The notes under the pieces are model-generated. The model saw only the letters and a program-made list of their open reading frames with translations. It was not told where the DNA came from and searched no databases. 64,000 nucleotides of DNA from JADKFD01 sp050250665 (GTDB taxonomy: Bacteria > Pseudomonadota > Gammaproteobacteria > Xanthomonadales > SZUA-5), in the NCBI GenBank assembly GCA_050250665.1, contig JBFWOF010000005.1:1-64000 (forward strand), read 5' to 3'. Position numbers and translations under genes: made by a program. Positions 36,937-46,326 of this stretch are shown in pieces (within the stretch, counting starts at the first letter, position 1; every line of letters begins with the position of its first letter).

Positions 36937-37057
36937 CGCGATGTGGCGCGCAGCGCCTCACCGGGGCTCTTGCTGTTGTAGCCCGATGTGGCGCGCAGCG
37001 CCTCACCGGGGCTCTGTGCGTCACCGCCCGGACAGCGCTGCGCGCAGTGCGGGCTAC
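36933..37057. repeat. family-1 REP cluster after dapE
   Basis: Two near-identical direct copies of GTAGCCCGATGTGGCGCGCA... lie at 36933 and about 36979, each continuing CAGCGCCTCACCGGGGCTCT, followed by the inverted arm TCACCGCCCGGACAGCGCTG and a final GGGCTAC. The GTAG of the first copy contains the dapE stop codon. It fills the dapE-to-ferredoxin-gene gap; nothing else is visible there. Confidence 0.75.
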
Positions 37058-37129
37058 GACCGCCGGGCGATCCACCCAAGCCTGTCTTCCTCCACCTTTG
37101 CCGCCACCGATCTGCGCTAGTCTTCGCCG

Positions 37130-39154
37130 ATGCCCGCCCGCCCGCCGATTCCGCACACGCTGATCTCCGACCCGCCACCCGCTGCCAAGCCGAAGATACG
37201 TCCGTCGAAGATGGGCAAATGGCGGGCGCTGGTGCTGGTGCTGGTCCACGTGCTGATCGGCCTGCACATTGCCCATTGGCTGAGCAACGGAGAGTCGCTG
37301 ACGCCGGTGGAACCCTCCGAAGCGATGGCCTTCAGCCGCTCGTCCATCGTCAATACCGGCTTGCTGTTCTTCGCCGCCACCATCCTGCTGACCGCCGTCT
37401 TCGGACGTTTTTTCTGCGGCTGGGGCTGCCACGTGCTGGCGCTGCAGGATCTGTGTCGGCACTGGATGCTGAAACTCGGCATCACCCCGCGGCCGTTGAA
37501 GTCCAGAGCCCTGATGTGGGTGCCGGCGCTGGCCTTTTTCTACATGTTCCTGTGGCCAGCGCTGTATCGACTGTGGATCGGCGACAGCCTGGGCGTGCGC
37601 GGTTATGAACTGACCACCACCGAGTTCTGGGCGACTTTCCCGGGTCTGATCGTCGGCGCGTTGACCTTCCTGATCTGTGGATTTGCCTGCGTCTATTTTC
37701 TCGGTGCCAAGGGCTTCTGCACCTATGCCTGTCCCTATGGCGCGATATTTTCAGCGGCCGATCGGGTGGCGCCGATGCGCATCCGTGTCACCGATGCCTG
37801 CGAGAGCTGCGGCCACTGCACGGCGGTCTGCAGCTCCAACGTCCGCGTCCACGAAGAAGTCCGTGATTGGGGCATGGTGGTCTCACCCGGCTGCATGAAG
37901 TGCCAGGACTGCGTGAGTGTCTGCCCCAAGGGCGCGCTCTACTACGGCGCCGGTCCCATTCCACTGTTCGCCAAGCCCCGTCCGGGCCGGGTCATCAAGC
38001 CCAGGGCGCCGATACACTGGGCTGACGAGATCCTGATGGTGCTGAGCTTCGCCCTCGCCTTCCTGATCCTTCGCGGGCTCTATGGCGCGGTGCCCTTCCT
38101 GATGGCGCTGGGCGCCGCGGCAGTGGTGGCCTTCCTGGCGCTGACGGCGGCCCAACTGATCCGCCAGCCCACTCTGGAACGCCCAGGCCTGCGCCTGAAA
38201 CGCGGTGGCAAGCTGCTGCCCGCAGGGCGCGTATTTGTCCTGGTTCTGGCGCTGCTCGGAGTTTTTCTCGCCCACAGCGCCTACCTGCAGATTCATCAGG
38301 AACTGGGGGATCGCGTCTATGCCCAGACCGAGTTCCTGCGGCGTGCCGTGCTGGCGACACCGGATCAGGCGCCAGCCGTTTCCGACGAGATGCGCGCCGA
38401 GATCGAATCCGCGCTGCCGCATCTAGTCAAGGTTCAGACCTGGGGTCTCACCGCCACGCTGGGGAATGCCGCGCGGCTGGCCTGGCTGCAGGCGCTCACC
38501 GGCAACGCCGAAGCCGCCGAGACCGAGGCCAGAATGGCCATCGAGCGCGACGAGCTGCCCGGAGAAATGCATCAGCTGCTCGCACATCTGGCCCTGGCTA
38601 AAGGCGATGTCACGGCCGCGATCAGCGAGTGGAATCTGGCGATCGAAGCCGAGCCCGACCGCCCCGAGGCCTATCTGGCCCAGGGTCTGTTCCTGGCGCG
38701 CAATGGCGATGTCGCCACCGCCCAGCTGGTCTTCGACCGTGGACTGGCAGCGCAGATCACCTCACCGGAGCTCAGCTACAACGCTGGACTGGCGCGCGCA
38801 CTCAGTGGCAGAACCGAGGAATCGATCACGTTTTTCGAACACGCCCTGGCGCTCAATCCGCAGTATCTGGAAGCCAGAGAGAATCTTGCGGGCGTACTCG
38901 CCAGTATGGGCCGCTACAAGCAAAGCGCCATGCATTTCCGGATTGCCCTGACCCAGAAGCCCCGGGACATCGATACCCGGCTGCTTCTGGTCAGGGTACT
39001 GATTGAAGCGGGACAAGCTGCAGAGGCGAAAACCGAACTTCGTGAAGCATTGCAGATCGACCCCAGCAACAGCGACGCCCGCGCTATGCTTCAGTTTCTC
39101 GGCGAACACGATTCCGGCGGATCACTGCCGCCCTCATCAGAACGTTCGAACTGA
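37130..39154 (+). CDS. NapH-like polyferredoxin membrane protein fused to a TPR domain
   Basis: A 674-residue inner-membrane protein. The N-terminal half has about four to six helices with NapH/NosR-type motifs: FFCGWGCHVLALQDLC (residues 95-109) and FCTYACPYGAIFS (197-209), then two [4Fe-4S] motifs, CESCGHCTAVC (224-234) and CMKCQDCVSVC (255-265), the latter followed by PKGAL. Two further helices follow (about 305-345), and from about residue 440 to 660 there are at least five TPRs. NapH/RdxA-like proteins move electrons from quinol to periplasmic partners; the fused TPR should bind a partner. It is not in a nap or nos operon; candidate partners are the cytochrome and TPR genes at 46-61 kb. 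Confidence 0.85.
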   Translation: MPARPPIPHTLISDPPPAAKPKIRPSKMGKWRALVLVLVHVLIGLHIAHWLSNGESLTPVEPSEAMAFSRSSIVNTGLLFFAATILLTAVFGRFFCGWGCHVLALQDLCRHWMLKLGITPRPLKSRALMWVPALAFFYMFLWPALYRLWIGDSLGVRGYELTTTEFWATFPGLIVGALTFLICGFACVYFLGAKGFCTYACPYGAIFSAADRVAPMRIRVTDACESCGHCTAVCSSNVRVHEEVRDWGMVVSPGCMKCQDCVSVCPKGALYYGAGPIPLFAKPRPGRVIKPRAPIHWADEILMVLSFALAFLILRGLYGAVPFLMALGAAAVVAFLALTAAQLIRQPTLERPGLRLKRGGKLLPAGRVFVLVLALLGVFLAHSAYLQIHQELGDRVYAQTEFLRRAVLATPDQAPAVSDEMRAEIESALPHLVKVQTWGLTATLGNAARLAWLQALTGNAEAAETEARMAIERDELPGEMHQLLAHLALAKGDVTAAISEWNLAIEAEPDRPEAYLAQGLFLARNGDVATAQLVFDRGLAAQITSPELSYNAGLARALSGRTEESITFFEHALALNPQYLEARENLAGVLASMGRYKQSAMHFRIALTQKPRDIDTRLLLVRVLIEAGQAAEAKTELREALQIDPSNSDARAMLQFLGEHDSGGSLPPSSERSN

Positions 39155-39179
39155 TCGTTCCCTGGTACCGGAGCAAGCA

Positions 39180-40454
39180 ATGCACGCAAGGCTCACATCT
39201 GTCACCCGGTTTGGAAAACTGATTTCCCTGCTGGCCGTCATCGCATTTTCCAGCGCCGCCCACGCCGCCCCTTCCGGTCCGGATGTGACGGTGTTCTCGC
39301 TACCCAACATCACCAACTACGGTTCCGCCAACGGCATCCGCGGGTATTCGGTGGGCACCACTTCCTGCAACATCGGCGACGCTCCGTTGAACTGGTGCAA
39401 CCAGGGTGGCGGCTGCGGCCTGGGTACCACCAGCGCCGATCATCCGGTGATCGCTCAGAACATGTATCGGCTCAAGAATGGGCGCTTTGACCAGATTGGC
39501 GCAGGCTGGCTGAAGCATGGGTTCACCTCGCTCAACCAGACTTCTTCTGGTTGCGGGTCAGGCACCTGCAGTCAGCCGCCTCTGGGTGGCCGTCAATTGG
39601 GCGTGGGTTGTACCGACCCCTACTCTTCCGGTCTGAATGGCAGCTGGCCTTTGGGGCGAAAGTCGGAAGTCAATGCCACGACGGGCGTGTTTCCCTACCC
39701 CTTCACTCAGGGCGGCGCCCAGTCGGTCGCGTGGAATCAGCGCGTGGCCGTCAGGGAATCGGACATGGAGGCCAGTCAGAATCCGGGAGCACGTTTCTTC
39801 GTTGAGGGTCATTACGTGGCACCCGATGACGCGGCGACCGGAAACGGACTCAACAACGCCTCCTATCGCGAAGTCACGGTCACCGCAGGGAGCTATGGCT
39901 TGAACCTGCAAGGCACCACCACCCAGGAGAAGGCCGCGATTGAAGTGTGGCCGACCATCGACAACACGGTCGAACTGATCAATGTCGATGTGCCCTCCGC
40001 GCCGGTGCAGCGCTTCCATGTGGCCCGCAAAGTGACGGAGGTGACACCCGGACAGCTGTGGCACTACGAATACGCCATCCACAACATGAATTCGGACCGC
40101 GGGGCAGATCAACTATCGATCGTCTTCGCCGGCAACACGATCTTCTCCGGCGTCGGCTTCAAGGACATTGATGCCCACTCCAACGAACCGTTTGACACCA
40201 CCGACTGGAATTCGGCCACCTCTGCGGACACGGTGCAATGGACGACACCACCATTCCCGTCGGCGCCGAACAATGCCAATGCCCTGCGCTGGGCCACGAT
40301 GTACAACTTCTGGTTTGACGCCAATCGCCCGCCCAGTCAGATCACCACGCACAACCTGAGGCTGTTCAAGGCCGGCTCGCCGGCATCCATGGCTTTCCTG
40401 GAGAACCTCAGTTTCGTGTTTGCCAATGGCTTCGAGGGCGCCAGCGGCAACTGA
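39180..40454 (+). CDS. secreted protein with C-terminal FANGFE tail, unknown function
   Basis: A 424-residue exported protein. The signal peptide ends near AHAA (residue about 30). The mature part is rich in Ser, Asn, Gly and Thr, contains several Cys (GCGLGT, SGCGSGTCSQ) and ends FVFANGFEGASGN. Proteins of Xanthomonadales often end with FxxGFE-type tails, which look like a sorting or surface-anchoring signal. Residues about 280-330 (FHVARKVTEVTPGQLWHYEY) look like a beta-sandwich domain. I cannot assign a family. It follows the ferredoxin/TPR gene by 25 bases. Confidence 0.65.
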   Translation: MHARLTSVTRFGKLISLLAVIAFSSAAHAAPSGPDVTVFSLPNITNYGSANGIRGYSVGTTSCNIGDAPLNWCNQGGGCGLGTTSADHPVIAQNMYRLKNGRFDQIGAGWLKHGFTSLNQTSSGCGSGTCSQPPLGGRQLGVGCTDPYSSGLNGSWPLGRKSEVNATTGVFPYPFTQGGAQSVAWNQRVAVRESDMEASQNPGARFFVEGHYVAPDDAATGNGLNNASYREVTVTAGSYGLNLQGTTTQEKAAIEVWPTIDNTVELINVDVPSAPVQRFHVARKVTEVTPGQLWHYEYAIHNMNSDRGADQLSIVFAGNTIFSGVGFKDIDAHSNEPFDTTDWNSATSADTVQWTTPPFPSAPNNANALRWATMYNFWFDANRPPSQITTHNLRLFKAGSPASMAFLENLSFVFANGFEGASGN

Positions 40455-40497
40455 TCGCCACTGCTCCGCCCATAGGCGAACCGCAGTCACGGTAACC

Positions 40498-40732
40498 GTC
40501 ATTCCCGCGAATGCGGGAATCCAGCCTGTTCGAGTACTGGTCAAGTCTGGATTCCCGCGTACGCGGGAATGACCCCCAATTACGCGGCAATAACGGCTTG
40601 TTCGAGTAGTGGCCTCACTCTGGATTCCCGCTTTCGCGGGAATGACGATCCCAACCTGCACGGGAATGACGATCCCAACCTGCGCGGGAATGACGATCCC
40701 AGCCTGCACGGGATTGTCGATTCCAGCCTTTG
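40498..40732. repeat. family-6 palindromic repeats with a 24-bp tandem array
   Basis: Copies of GTCATTCCCGCG...CGCGGGAATGAC (about 40498 and 40549-40571) are followed by a 24-base unit, CGGGAATGACGATCCCAACC plus four bases, repeated at 40637, 40661, 40685 and 40709. The spacing is exactly 24, and the last copy is diverged. This fills most of the 374-base gap before the RND adaptor gene; no ORF is seen. Confidence 0.75.
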
Positions 40733-40828
40733 CGTTGGAGTGATCACTTGTTCGCCCCCTCAGCCATCACATGATCTTTTTGCGGACCTCGTCATTGTAG
40801 GGGGCTACTGACGCTGAGGTTTTCATTC

Positions 40829-41911
40829 ATGCTGATGCGCAACACCTACCCCGCCGCTCTGGCGTTGGCCTTCTGCCTCGGGCTGCCGAGCTTCGCGTTG
40901 GCCCAGGATGCCGTGCCGGTACGCGTGGTGACTCCCACCCAGGAAGCCGTCGTCGAGAAGCGGGCGCTCAGTGGCAGCCTCACTTCCTTGAGCGCAGCCT
41001 CGCTGTCGCCGCGGGAATCGGGGGTGGTCGAGCGCATCGCCGCTGATGCAGGGCAGCAGGTCAAGGCTGGAGACACGCTGCTGGTGCTGGATGCCACGCT
41101 TTCGCGCTTGCAGGCTGCCCGGGTCAAGGCCTCACTGGCTGAGTCTAGAGTGCGCCTCGCCGAGGCCGAGCGCGTGCGTGATGAATCGGCCAAGCTGGCA
41201 GACCAGCGCAACATTGCCCGTACTCAGGCGCGCGCTGCCGAAGCCGAAGCTCGAATCCAGGCGGCTGCCATGGCCAGCGCCAGGGCCGAAGCCGATCTGG
41301 CCGAGGAGCGGGTGCGACGGCACACGCTGAAAGCCCCATTCGACGGGGTCATCGTCGAGCGCCATGTCGATGCTGGCGAATGGGTAGACGCGGCCACACC
41401 GGTGTTTGAACTGGTGGATAGCAGCAACCTGCGCTTTGATCTGCAGGTTCCGCAGGAACTGCACGGCGCCATTGCTGACGGGGACGCCGTGCAGCTGCAG
41501 ATCGACGCCTTTCCTGGCCTCAGTTTCGCCGGCAGCGTCGCCGCCGTGGTCCCTGTAAAGGACCCGGCCGCGCGCACTTTTCTGGTGCGGATCAAGGTCG
41601 ACGACCCCGACTCCCGATTGCAGCCCGGCATGTCCGGGCGTGCCGAACTGGCGTTGGCACGACGGGCCCAGGCCTGGACCCTGCCCCGCGATGCGCTGGT
41701 GCGCTATCCGGACGGCACTCATGGCATCTGGGTGATCGAAACCGGCAGCAACGGGCCGGTCGCGCGGGCGCGCCAGGTGGAGCTGGGACTGGAGCTGGGT
41801 GACCGTCGCGAGATACGCGCCGGCATCCGTGGCGGCGAGCAGGTAGTCGAACGCGGCAATGAGCGACTGCGGGATGGCGCGCCGGTGCGCGTGCTTAACG
41901 ACGCTCGCTGA
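40829..41911 (+). CDS. RND efflux periplasmic adaptor subunit
   Basis: A 360-residue membrane-fusion protein. A signal peptide ends near SFALAQ (residue about 26). The barrel-sandwich halves are LSPRESGVVERIAADAGQQV and LKAPFDGVIVERHVDAGEWV, separated by an alpha-hairpin of about residues 90-165; the beta-barrel and membrane-proximal domains follow. It should link the inner-membrane pump to an outer-membrane TolC channel, which is not encoded here. The next gene (11 bases on) is its RND pump. Confidence 0.93.
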   Translation: MLMRNTYPAALALAFCLGLPSFALAQDAVPVRVVTPTQEAVVEKRALSGSLTSLSAASLSPRESGVVERIAADAGQQVKAGDTLLVLDATLSRLQAARVKASLAESRVRLAEAERVRDESAKLADQRNIARTQARAAEAEARIQAAAMASARAEADLAEERVRRHTLKAPFDGVIVERHVDAGEWVDAATPVFELVDSSNLRFDLQVPQELHGAIADGDAVQLQIDAFPGLSFAGSVAAVVPVKDPAARTFLVRIKVDDPDSRLQPGMSGRAELALARRAQAWTLPRDALVRYPDGTHGIWVIETGSNGPVARARQVELGLELGDRREIRAGIRGGEQVVERGNERLRDGAPVRVLNDAR

Positions 41912-41922
41912 GGGAGGCCCCG

Positions 41923-44900
41923 ATGTTTGAAGCCATGCTCCGCCGCGGAACTCTGATGGCCGTGGTCGTGCTGATCGTCGCCGTTCTCGGCCTGATGGCC
42001 GCCTTGCGCATTCCGGTCCAGATGATCCCCGATCTGGAAGTACGCACCATTTCGGTGGATACGCGCTGGCCGGGCGCCACCCCGCAGGATGTGGAAAAGG
42101 AAATCCTGGTCGAGCAGGAAGAATATCTGCGCGCCGTGCCCAATCTGATCCGCATGGTTTCGTCGGCATCCACCGGGCGCGCCGATATCGAGCTGGAGTT
42201 CCCTTTCGGCACCGACATCAACGAGGCCCTGATCCGGGTCAGCAATGCGCTGAGTCAGGTGCCGGCCTACCCGGAAAATGTGGACGAGCCGCAGCTGTCC
42301 TCCAGTTCCTTTTCCGACAACGCCTTCATGTACTTCCGGGTGGTGCCACTGGAAGGCAATCCCCTGAGCGTCGATGTCGATCTGATGCGTGATTTCGTCG
42401 ATGACTTCGTGCGTACCCGGATGGAGCGGGTGCCGGGCGTGTCGCAGGTTTCGGTCGGTGGCGGCGCCGAGCGCCAGATCCAGATCATTATCGATCCGGC
42501 GCGACTGGCCGAACGCGGCCTCAGCCTGCTGGACGTGCGTGAGGCCGTGCGCCAGCGCAATCGCGATGTCTCCGGTGGTGATGTCGATTCCGGCAAGCGT
42601 CGCTATCTGCTGCGCACAGTCGGCCGCTTCGAGAATGTGGCCGAACTGCAGCAGCTGATCATCGAGGAGCGCGGCGGCACGCTGATCCGTCTGGCCGATG
42701 TCGCCGAGGTGCGCTCCGATCATTCCGAGATCCGCCAGTTGTCCTTTGCCAATGGTCAGCCTGGCCTCAGCCTGTCGGTGCGGCGCGAGAGCGGCTCCAA
42801 TGTCATCGACATCAAGCAGCGCATGCTGCCGGTGATGGCGGAACTCAACCGCGACGTGCTGGCGCCGGTGGGCATGGAAATGCACCTGAGCTCCGACGAT
42901 GTCCGCTATGTCGAGGACTCACTGGCCAATGTCTGGCAGAACCTGGCCATCGGTGCGACGTTGGCCTCGCTGGTGCTGTTCCTGTTCCTGCGTTCATGGT
43001 CCGGCACCTTGATTGCCGTGGTCGGTCTACCCTTGTGCACGGTCGCCGCGCTGATCGGTCTGCAGCTGGCAGGACGCACGATCAATGTCATTTCCATGGC
43101 CGGCGTCGCCTTTGCGATCGGCATGACCCTGGACAACACCATTGTCGTGCTGGAAAACATCGAGCGGCTGCGTCGCAAGGGATTGTCGCGCTTCGATGCG
43201 GCGCTGGCCGGCGTCCGCGAAGTCTGGCCGGCCTTGCTGGCTTCCACGCTGACCACGGTGCTGGTGTTTGCGCCGGTGCTGTTCATCCGTCAGGAAGCCG
43301 GTCAGCTGTATTCGGATGTGGCCATCGCCATTTCCGCCGCCATCATGGCCTCGATGCTGGTGGCGATCAGCATCGTGCCGGCGCTGGCCGCCAGGCTGGG
43401 ACTGGGATCCAGCGGCACCACCACCACCGGCGCCACCGACGCACTCAGTCATTGGGTCACGGCGCTGATTGCCAGCCCGATCCGGCGCAGCTGGACCATC
43501 GCGCTGAGCGTGGGCGTGACCGTGATCGCCGCCTGGTGGTTGACGCCGGCGGCCGAGTACCTGCCCGAGGGCGAGGAGCCCAAGACCTTTTCGGTCATGA
43601 ATGCCCCGCCCGGTTACAGCCTGCAGGAGATGGTCGAAATCGGCGCCGAAGTCCAGGCCGATCTGCTGCCCTATCTGACTCAGGCGCCCGAGGCCTTCGC
43701 GCGCGGCGACAGCACGGTGCCGAGCATCCGCACCCTGAATCTGAATGTCTCCGCGGGCTCATTGCGGATCATTTCCGAGAGTCAGGTCCCGGGCGAAATC
43801 GATGCGCTGATGGATGCCATCGACCAGCGCTTCCGAGCCTATCCAGGGATGCGCGCCTTCTCCTCTCGCGGCTCGATCATTTCCAGCAATGACGGCGGCA
43901 CGCGCAGCGTCAATCTGGATATTTCCGGCCCGGACCTCAGCCAGATCTATGCCGTGGCCGAAGCCGCCTACCGACGGGCCGAGTCGGCTTTCGACGGCGC
44001 CCGCATCGGTTCCTCACCGTCGAATCTGGTGCTGGGCCAGCCGCTGCTGCAGCTGCGTCCAAACTGGGATCGCATGGCCGAACTCGGCATGAGTCCGCAG
44101 GGCCTGGGTTTTGCTGTTGCCGCCCTGAGCGACGGCGCTTTTGTCGATGAATTCTTCCTCGACAACGACAAGATCGACATCTACCTCTACGGTCCGTCCG
44201 GCAGTGCGCAGTCACTGGCCGCGGTGCCGGATCTGCCGATCTACACGCCCAGTGGCGCCGTGTTGCCTCTGCGGGCGCTGGTCGAGATTGTCGAAACGGT
44301 GGACACGGAAACGCTGCGTCGGGTCAACGGCAGGCGCACGGTCACGCTCAACATCGTGCCGCCGCGCTCGGTGCCGCTGGAAACCGCGGTGGAAACCGTG
44401 CGCACCGAAGTCGTTCAGGCCCTGCAGGCCGATGGTCTGGTGCCGCCCGGGATCAGCATCGATTTCTCCGGTGCCAGCGATCAGCTCGATGCCACCCGCG
44501 AAGCGCTATCGAGCAATTTCCTGGTCGCCGTGGCCCTGTGTTATTTGATTCTGGTGGCCATCTTCGTGCACTGGGGCTATCCCTTGCTGATCCTGACCAC
44601 GGTTCCGCTGGGCGTGGCCGGCGGCATCATCGGTCTGGCGCTGATGAATCTGTTCGTGCGCCAGCCCTTCGACATGATCACCATGCTGGGTTTCCTGATT
44701 CTGGTCGGCACCGTGGTCAACAATCCCATCCTGGTGGTCGATCAGGCGCTGCGCAATCTGCGCGAGACTGGGGTGGACGCGGTCGAAGCGGTCACCCAGG
44801 CAGTGCAGGCACGCATCCGGCCGATGCTGATGTCGACCACCACCACGCTGTTCGGCCTGGCGCCGCTGGTGTTCATTCCCGGCGCCGGTGTCGAGCTCTA

Positions 44901-45012
44901 CCGAGGCGTCGGCGCCATCGTGCTGTTCGGATTGCTGTTCAGCCTGCTGGTGTCGCTGACCTTCCTGCCGGCCTTGTTGACCAGCGTGCTCAGCCGGCGC
45001 CGAGTCGCGTAG
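41923..45012 (+). CDS. RND family efflux permease (AcrB/HAE1-like)
   Basis: A 1029-residue proton-driven pump with 12 helices and two large periplasmic loops. TM4 carries GVAFAIGMTLDNTIVVLENI with the proton-relay Asp; the N-terminal repeat begins with IPVQMIPDLEVRTISVDTRW and the second half matches (LGFLILVGTVVNNPILVVDQ). Substrates cannot be inferred; it is closer to the less-studied AcrB/CusA relatives with single Asp in TM4 than to AcrB itself. Length is typical, with an adaptor upstream and no outer-membrane channel. Confidence 0.93.
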   Translation: MFEAMLRRGTLMAVVVLIVAVLGLMAALRIPVQMIPDLEVRTISVDTRWPGATPQDVEKEILVEQEEYLRAVPNLIRMVSSASTGRADIELEFPFGTDINEALIRVSNALSQVPAYPENVDEPQLSSSSFSDNAFMYFRVVPLEGNPLSVDVDLMRDFVDDFVRTRMERVPGVSQVSVGGGAERQIQIIIDPARLAERGLSLLDVREAVRQRNRDVSGGDVDSGKRRYLLRTVGRFENVAELQQLIIEERGGTLIRLADVAEVRSDHSEIRQLSFANGQPGLSLSVRRESGSNVIDIKQRMLPVMAELNRDVLAPVGMEMHLSSDDVRYVEDSLANVWQNLAIGATLASLVLFLFLRSWSGTLIAVVGLPLCTVAALIGLQLAGRTINVISMAGVAFAIGMTLDNTIVVLENIERLRRKGLSRFDAALAGVREVWPALLASTLTTVLVFAPVLFIRQEAGQLYSDVAIAISAAIMASMLVAISIVPALAARLGLGSSGTTTTGATDALSHWVTALIASPIRRSWTIALSVGVTVIAAWWLTPAAEYLPEGEEPKTFSVMNAPPGYSLQEMVEIGAEVQADLLPYLTQAPEAFARGDSTVPSIRTLNLNVSAGSLRIISESQVPGEIDALMDAIDQRFRAYPGMRAFSSRGSIISSNDGGTRSVNLDISGPDLSQIYAVAEAAYRRAESAFDGARIGSSPSNLVLGQPLLQLRPNWDRMAELGMSPQGLGFAVAALSDGAFVDEFFLDNDKIDIYLYGPSGSAQSLAAVPDLPIYTPSGAVLPLRALVEIVETVDTETLRRVNGRRTVTLNIVPPRSVPLETAVETVRTEVVQALQADGLVPPGISIDFSGASDQLDATREALSSNFLVAVALCYLILVAIFVHWGYPLLILTTVPLGVAGGIIGLALMNLFVRQPFDMITMLGFLILVGTVVNNPILVVDQALRNLRETGVDAVEAVTQAVQARIRPMLMSTTTTLFGLAPLVFIPGAGVELYRGVGAIVLFGLLFSLLVSLTFLPALLTSVLSRRRVA

Positions 45013-45054
45013 ACCCGAGGCGCCGTTGCACTCGCGCAGGTCCGAGGGGCCTTG

Positions 45055-45240
45055 GTAGGTCACGTTGCCCCGCAGGGGCTACGTGACGATGCTGGGCTGC
45101 GCCGTACACCTCGGCACAGGGCTTGGACTGCGGTCGCGACGCGAGGTCGCTCCTACGAATAGCGGGTTTCGCTGTAGGAGCGACCTCGCGTCGCGACCGC
45201 CAAAAGCCCCGCTGAGCGGCTGCGCCGCACATCGGGCTAC
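45055..45240. repeat. composite REP cluster (families 4, 2 and 1)
   Basis: Contains a family-4 hairpin (45055-45087), two opposed family-2 arms (45132-45156, ending TCGCTCCTAC, and 45174-45198, starting GTAGGAGCGACC), and a family-1 half (45204-45240, ending CGGGCTAC). It occupies most of the 339-base gap between the RND pump and the nitrilase-like gene; no ORF is seen there. Confidence 0.75.
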
Positions 45241-45351
45241 ACGAACTGCGACCGATTTCCCCTCGTTCGCGCCTGCACGGGCAACAGTCGCGCCCGACCC
45301 GTATCATGCGGCGGGCTGTCCCCCGCGCCTGCCGCCCAGACTCCTTCGTTG

Positions 45352-46326
45352 ATGTATTACGCCGCAGCCTGTCAGACCGATTTTCCCGCGCCCAGGCATC
45401 GCTCCGAGATTGCCCAGCGCACGCATCGGATGATCCAGATCATCGAGCAGACCATCGTCGGCTACGAGCCCTTCTTCGATGTGCGGCTGCTGGTGTTCCC
45501 GGAATTCGCGCATGCCGTGCCGATCTACGAGACGCCAGCCCAACTGCTGTCGGAACTGGCACTGCCGATTCCGAATGAGCACACCGAGCGTTATGTGGCA
45601 GTCGCCCGCAAATACGGCTGTCATATCCAGACCGGCAGTTTTCTCGAACGCGACGATCGCTTTCCCGGTGCGGTGTTCAACACCACCCTGCTGATCGGTC
45701 CCGGCGGCATTCTTTCGCGCTATCGCAAGATCAATCCGTGGATACCGTGGGAGGTGCACGCCAGTCCGCACGATTATGCCGACTACCCGGACGATCCCTT
45801 TCCGGTGGTCGATACCGAGCTCGGCAAGCTCGGCGTGGCCATCTGTTATGACTGGCTTTTTCCGGAAACCCTGCGTGAGCTGGCTTTTCGTGGCGCCGAG
45901 GTGCTGATCCGGGTCTCCGCCTACATGGACCCCTGGGGCACCGCTCAACCGACCGACTGGTGGACCCTGATCAACCGTACCCGGGCGCTGGAAAACACTG
46001 CTTTCGTGGTCGCCGCCAACCAGGGCGCACAGATGGCGCACTACCCGCCCTTCAGCTGGCCGGGTGGCAGCATGGTCGTGGATTTCGATGGTCGCATTCT
46101 GGCGCAGGCCGATCCCGGTCCGGGTGAGAAGGTGGTCGTCGCCCCGATCAATATCGAAGCGCTGCGCAGCGAGCGTGCCCGCCGACAGGGACACGACACC
46201 CGCGCTCATCTGCGCTCGAGCCTGCATCAATACGCACTACAGGATTATCTGCCGCCGGCGGATGGTGCGATCACGATCGAATCGTTGCGAGAACGGATCA
46301 AGACCGGCAAGGAGCGACTACCTTGA
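45352..46326 (+). CDS. nitrilase-superfamily carbon-nitrogen hydrolase
   Basis: A 324-residue C-N hydrolase with the Glu-Lys-Cys triad visible: Glu in VFPEFAHAVP, Lys in SRYRKINPW and Cys in VAICYDWLFPETL. The family cleaves nitriles, amides or carbamoyl groups; the substrate is not apparent. An ATG at 45352 is preferred over TTG three bases upstream. It overlaps the next gene by 4 bases (TTGA), so the enzyme may act with the TPR/FG-GAP lipoprotein and cytochrome, an unusual pairing. Confidence 0.88.
   Translation: MYYAAACQTDFPAPRHRSEIAQRTHRMIQIIEQTIVGYEPFFDVRLLVFPEFAHAVPIYETPAQLLSELALPIPNEHTERYVAVARKYGCHIQTGSFLERDDRFPGAVFNTTLLIGPGGILSRYRKINPWIPWEVHASPHDYADYPDDPFPVVDTELGKLGVAICYDWLFPETLRELAFRGAEVLIRVSAYMDPWGTAQPTDWWTLINRTRALENTAFVVAANQGAQMAHYPPFSWPGGSMVVDFDGRILAQADPGPGEKVVVAPINIEALRSERARRQGHDTRAHLRSSLHQYALQDYLPPADGAITIESLRERIKTGKERLP

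Noticed and set aside
40498..40732. regular 24-base repeats that look like a CRISPR array
   Set aside because: Units are directly adjacent with no unique spacers, and no cas gene is in the window; they derive from the REP head.
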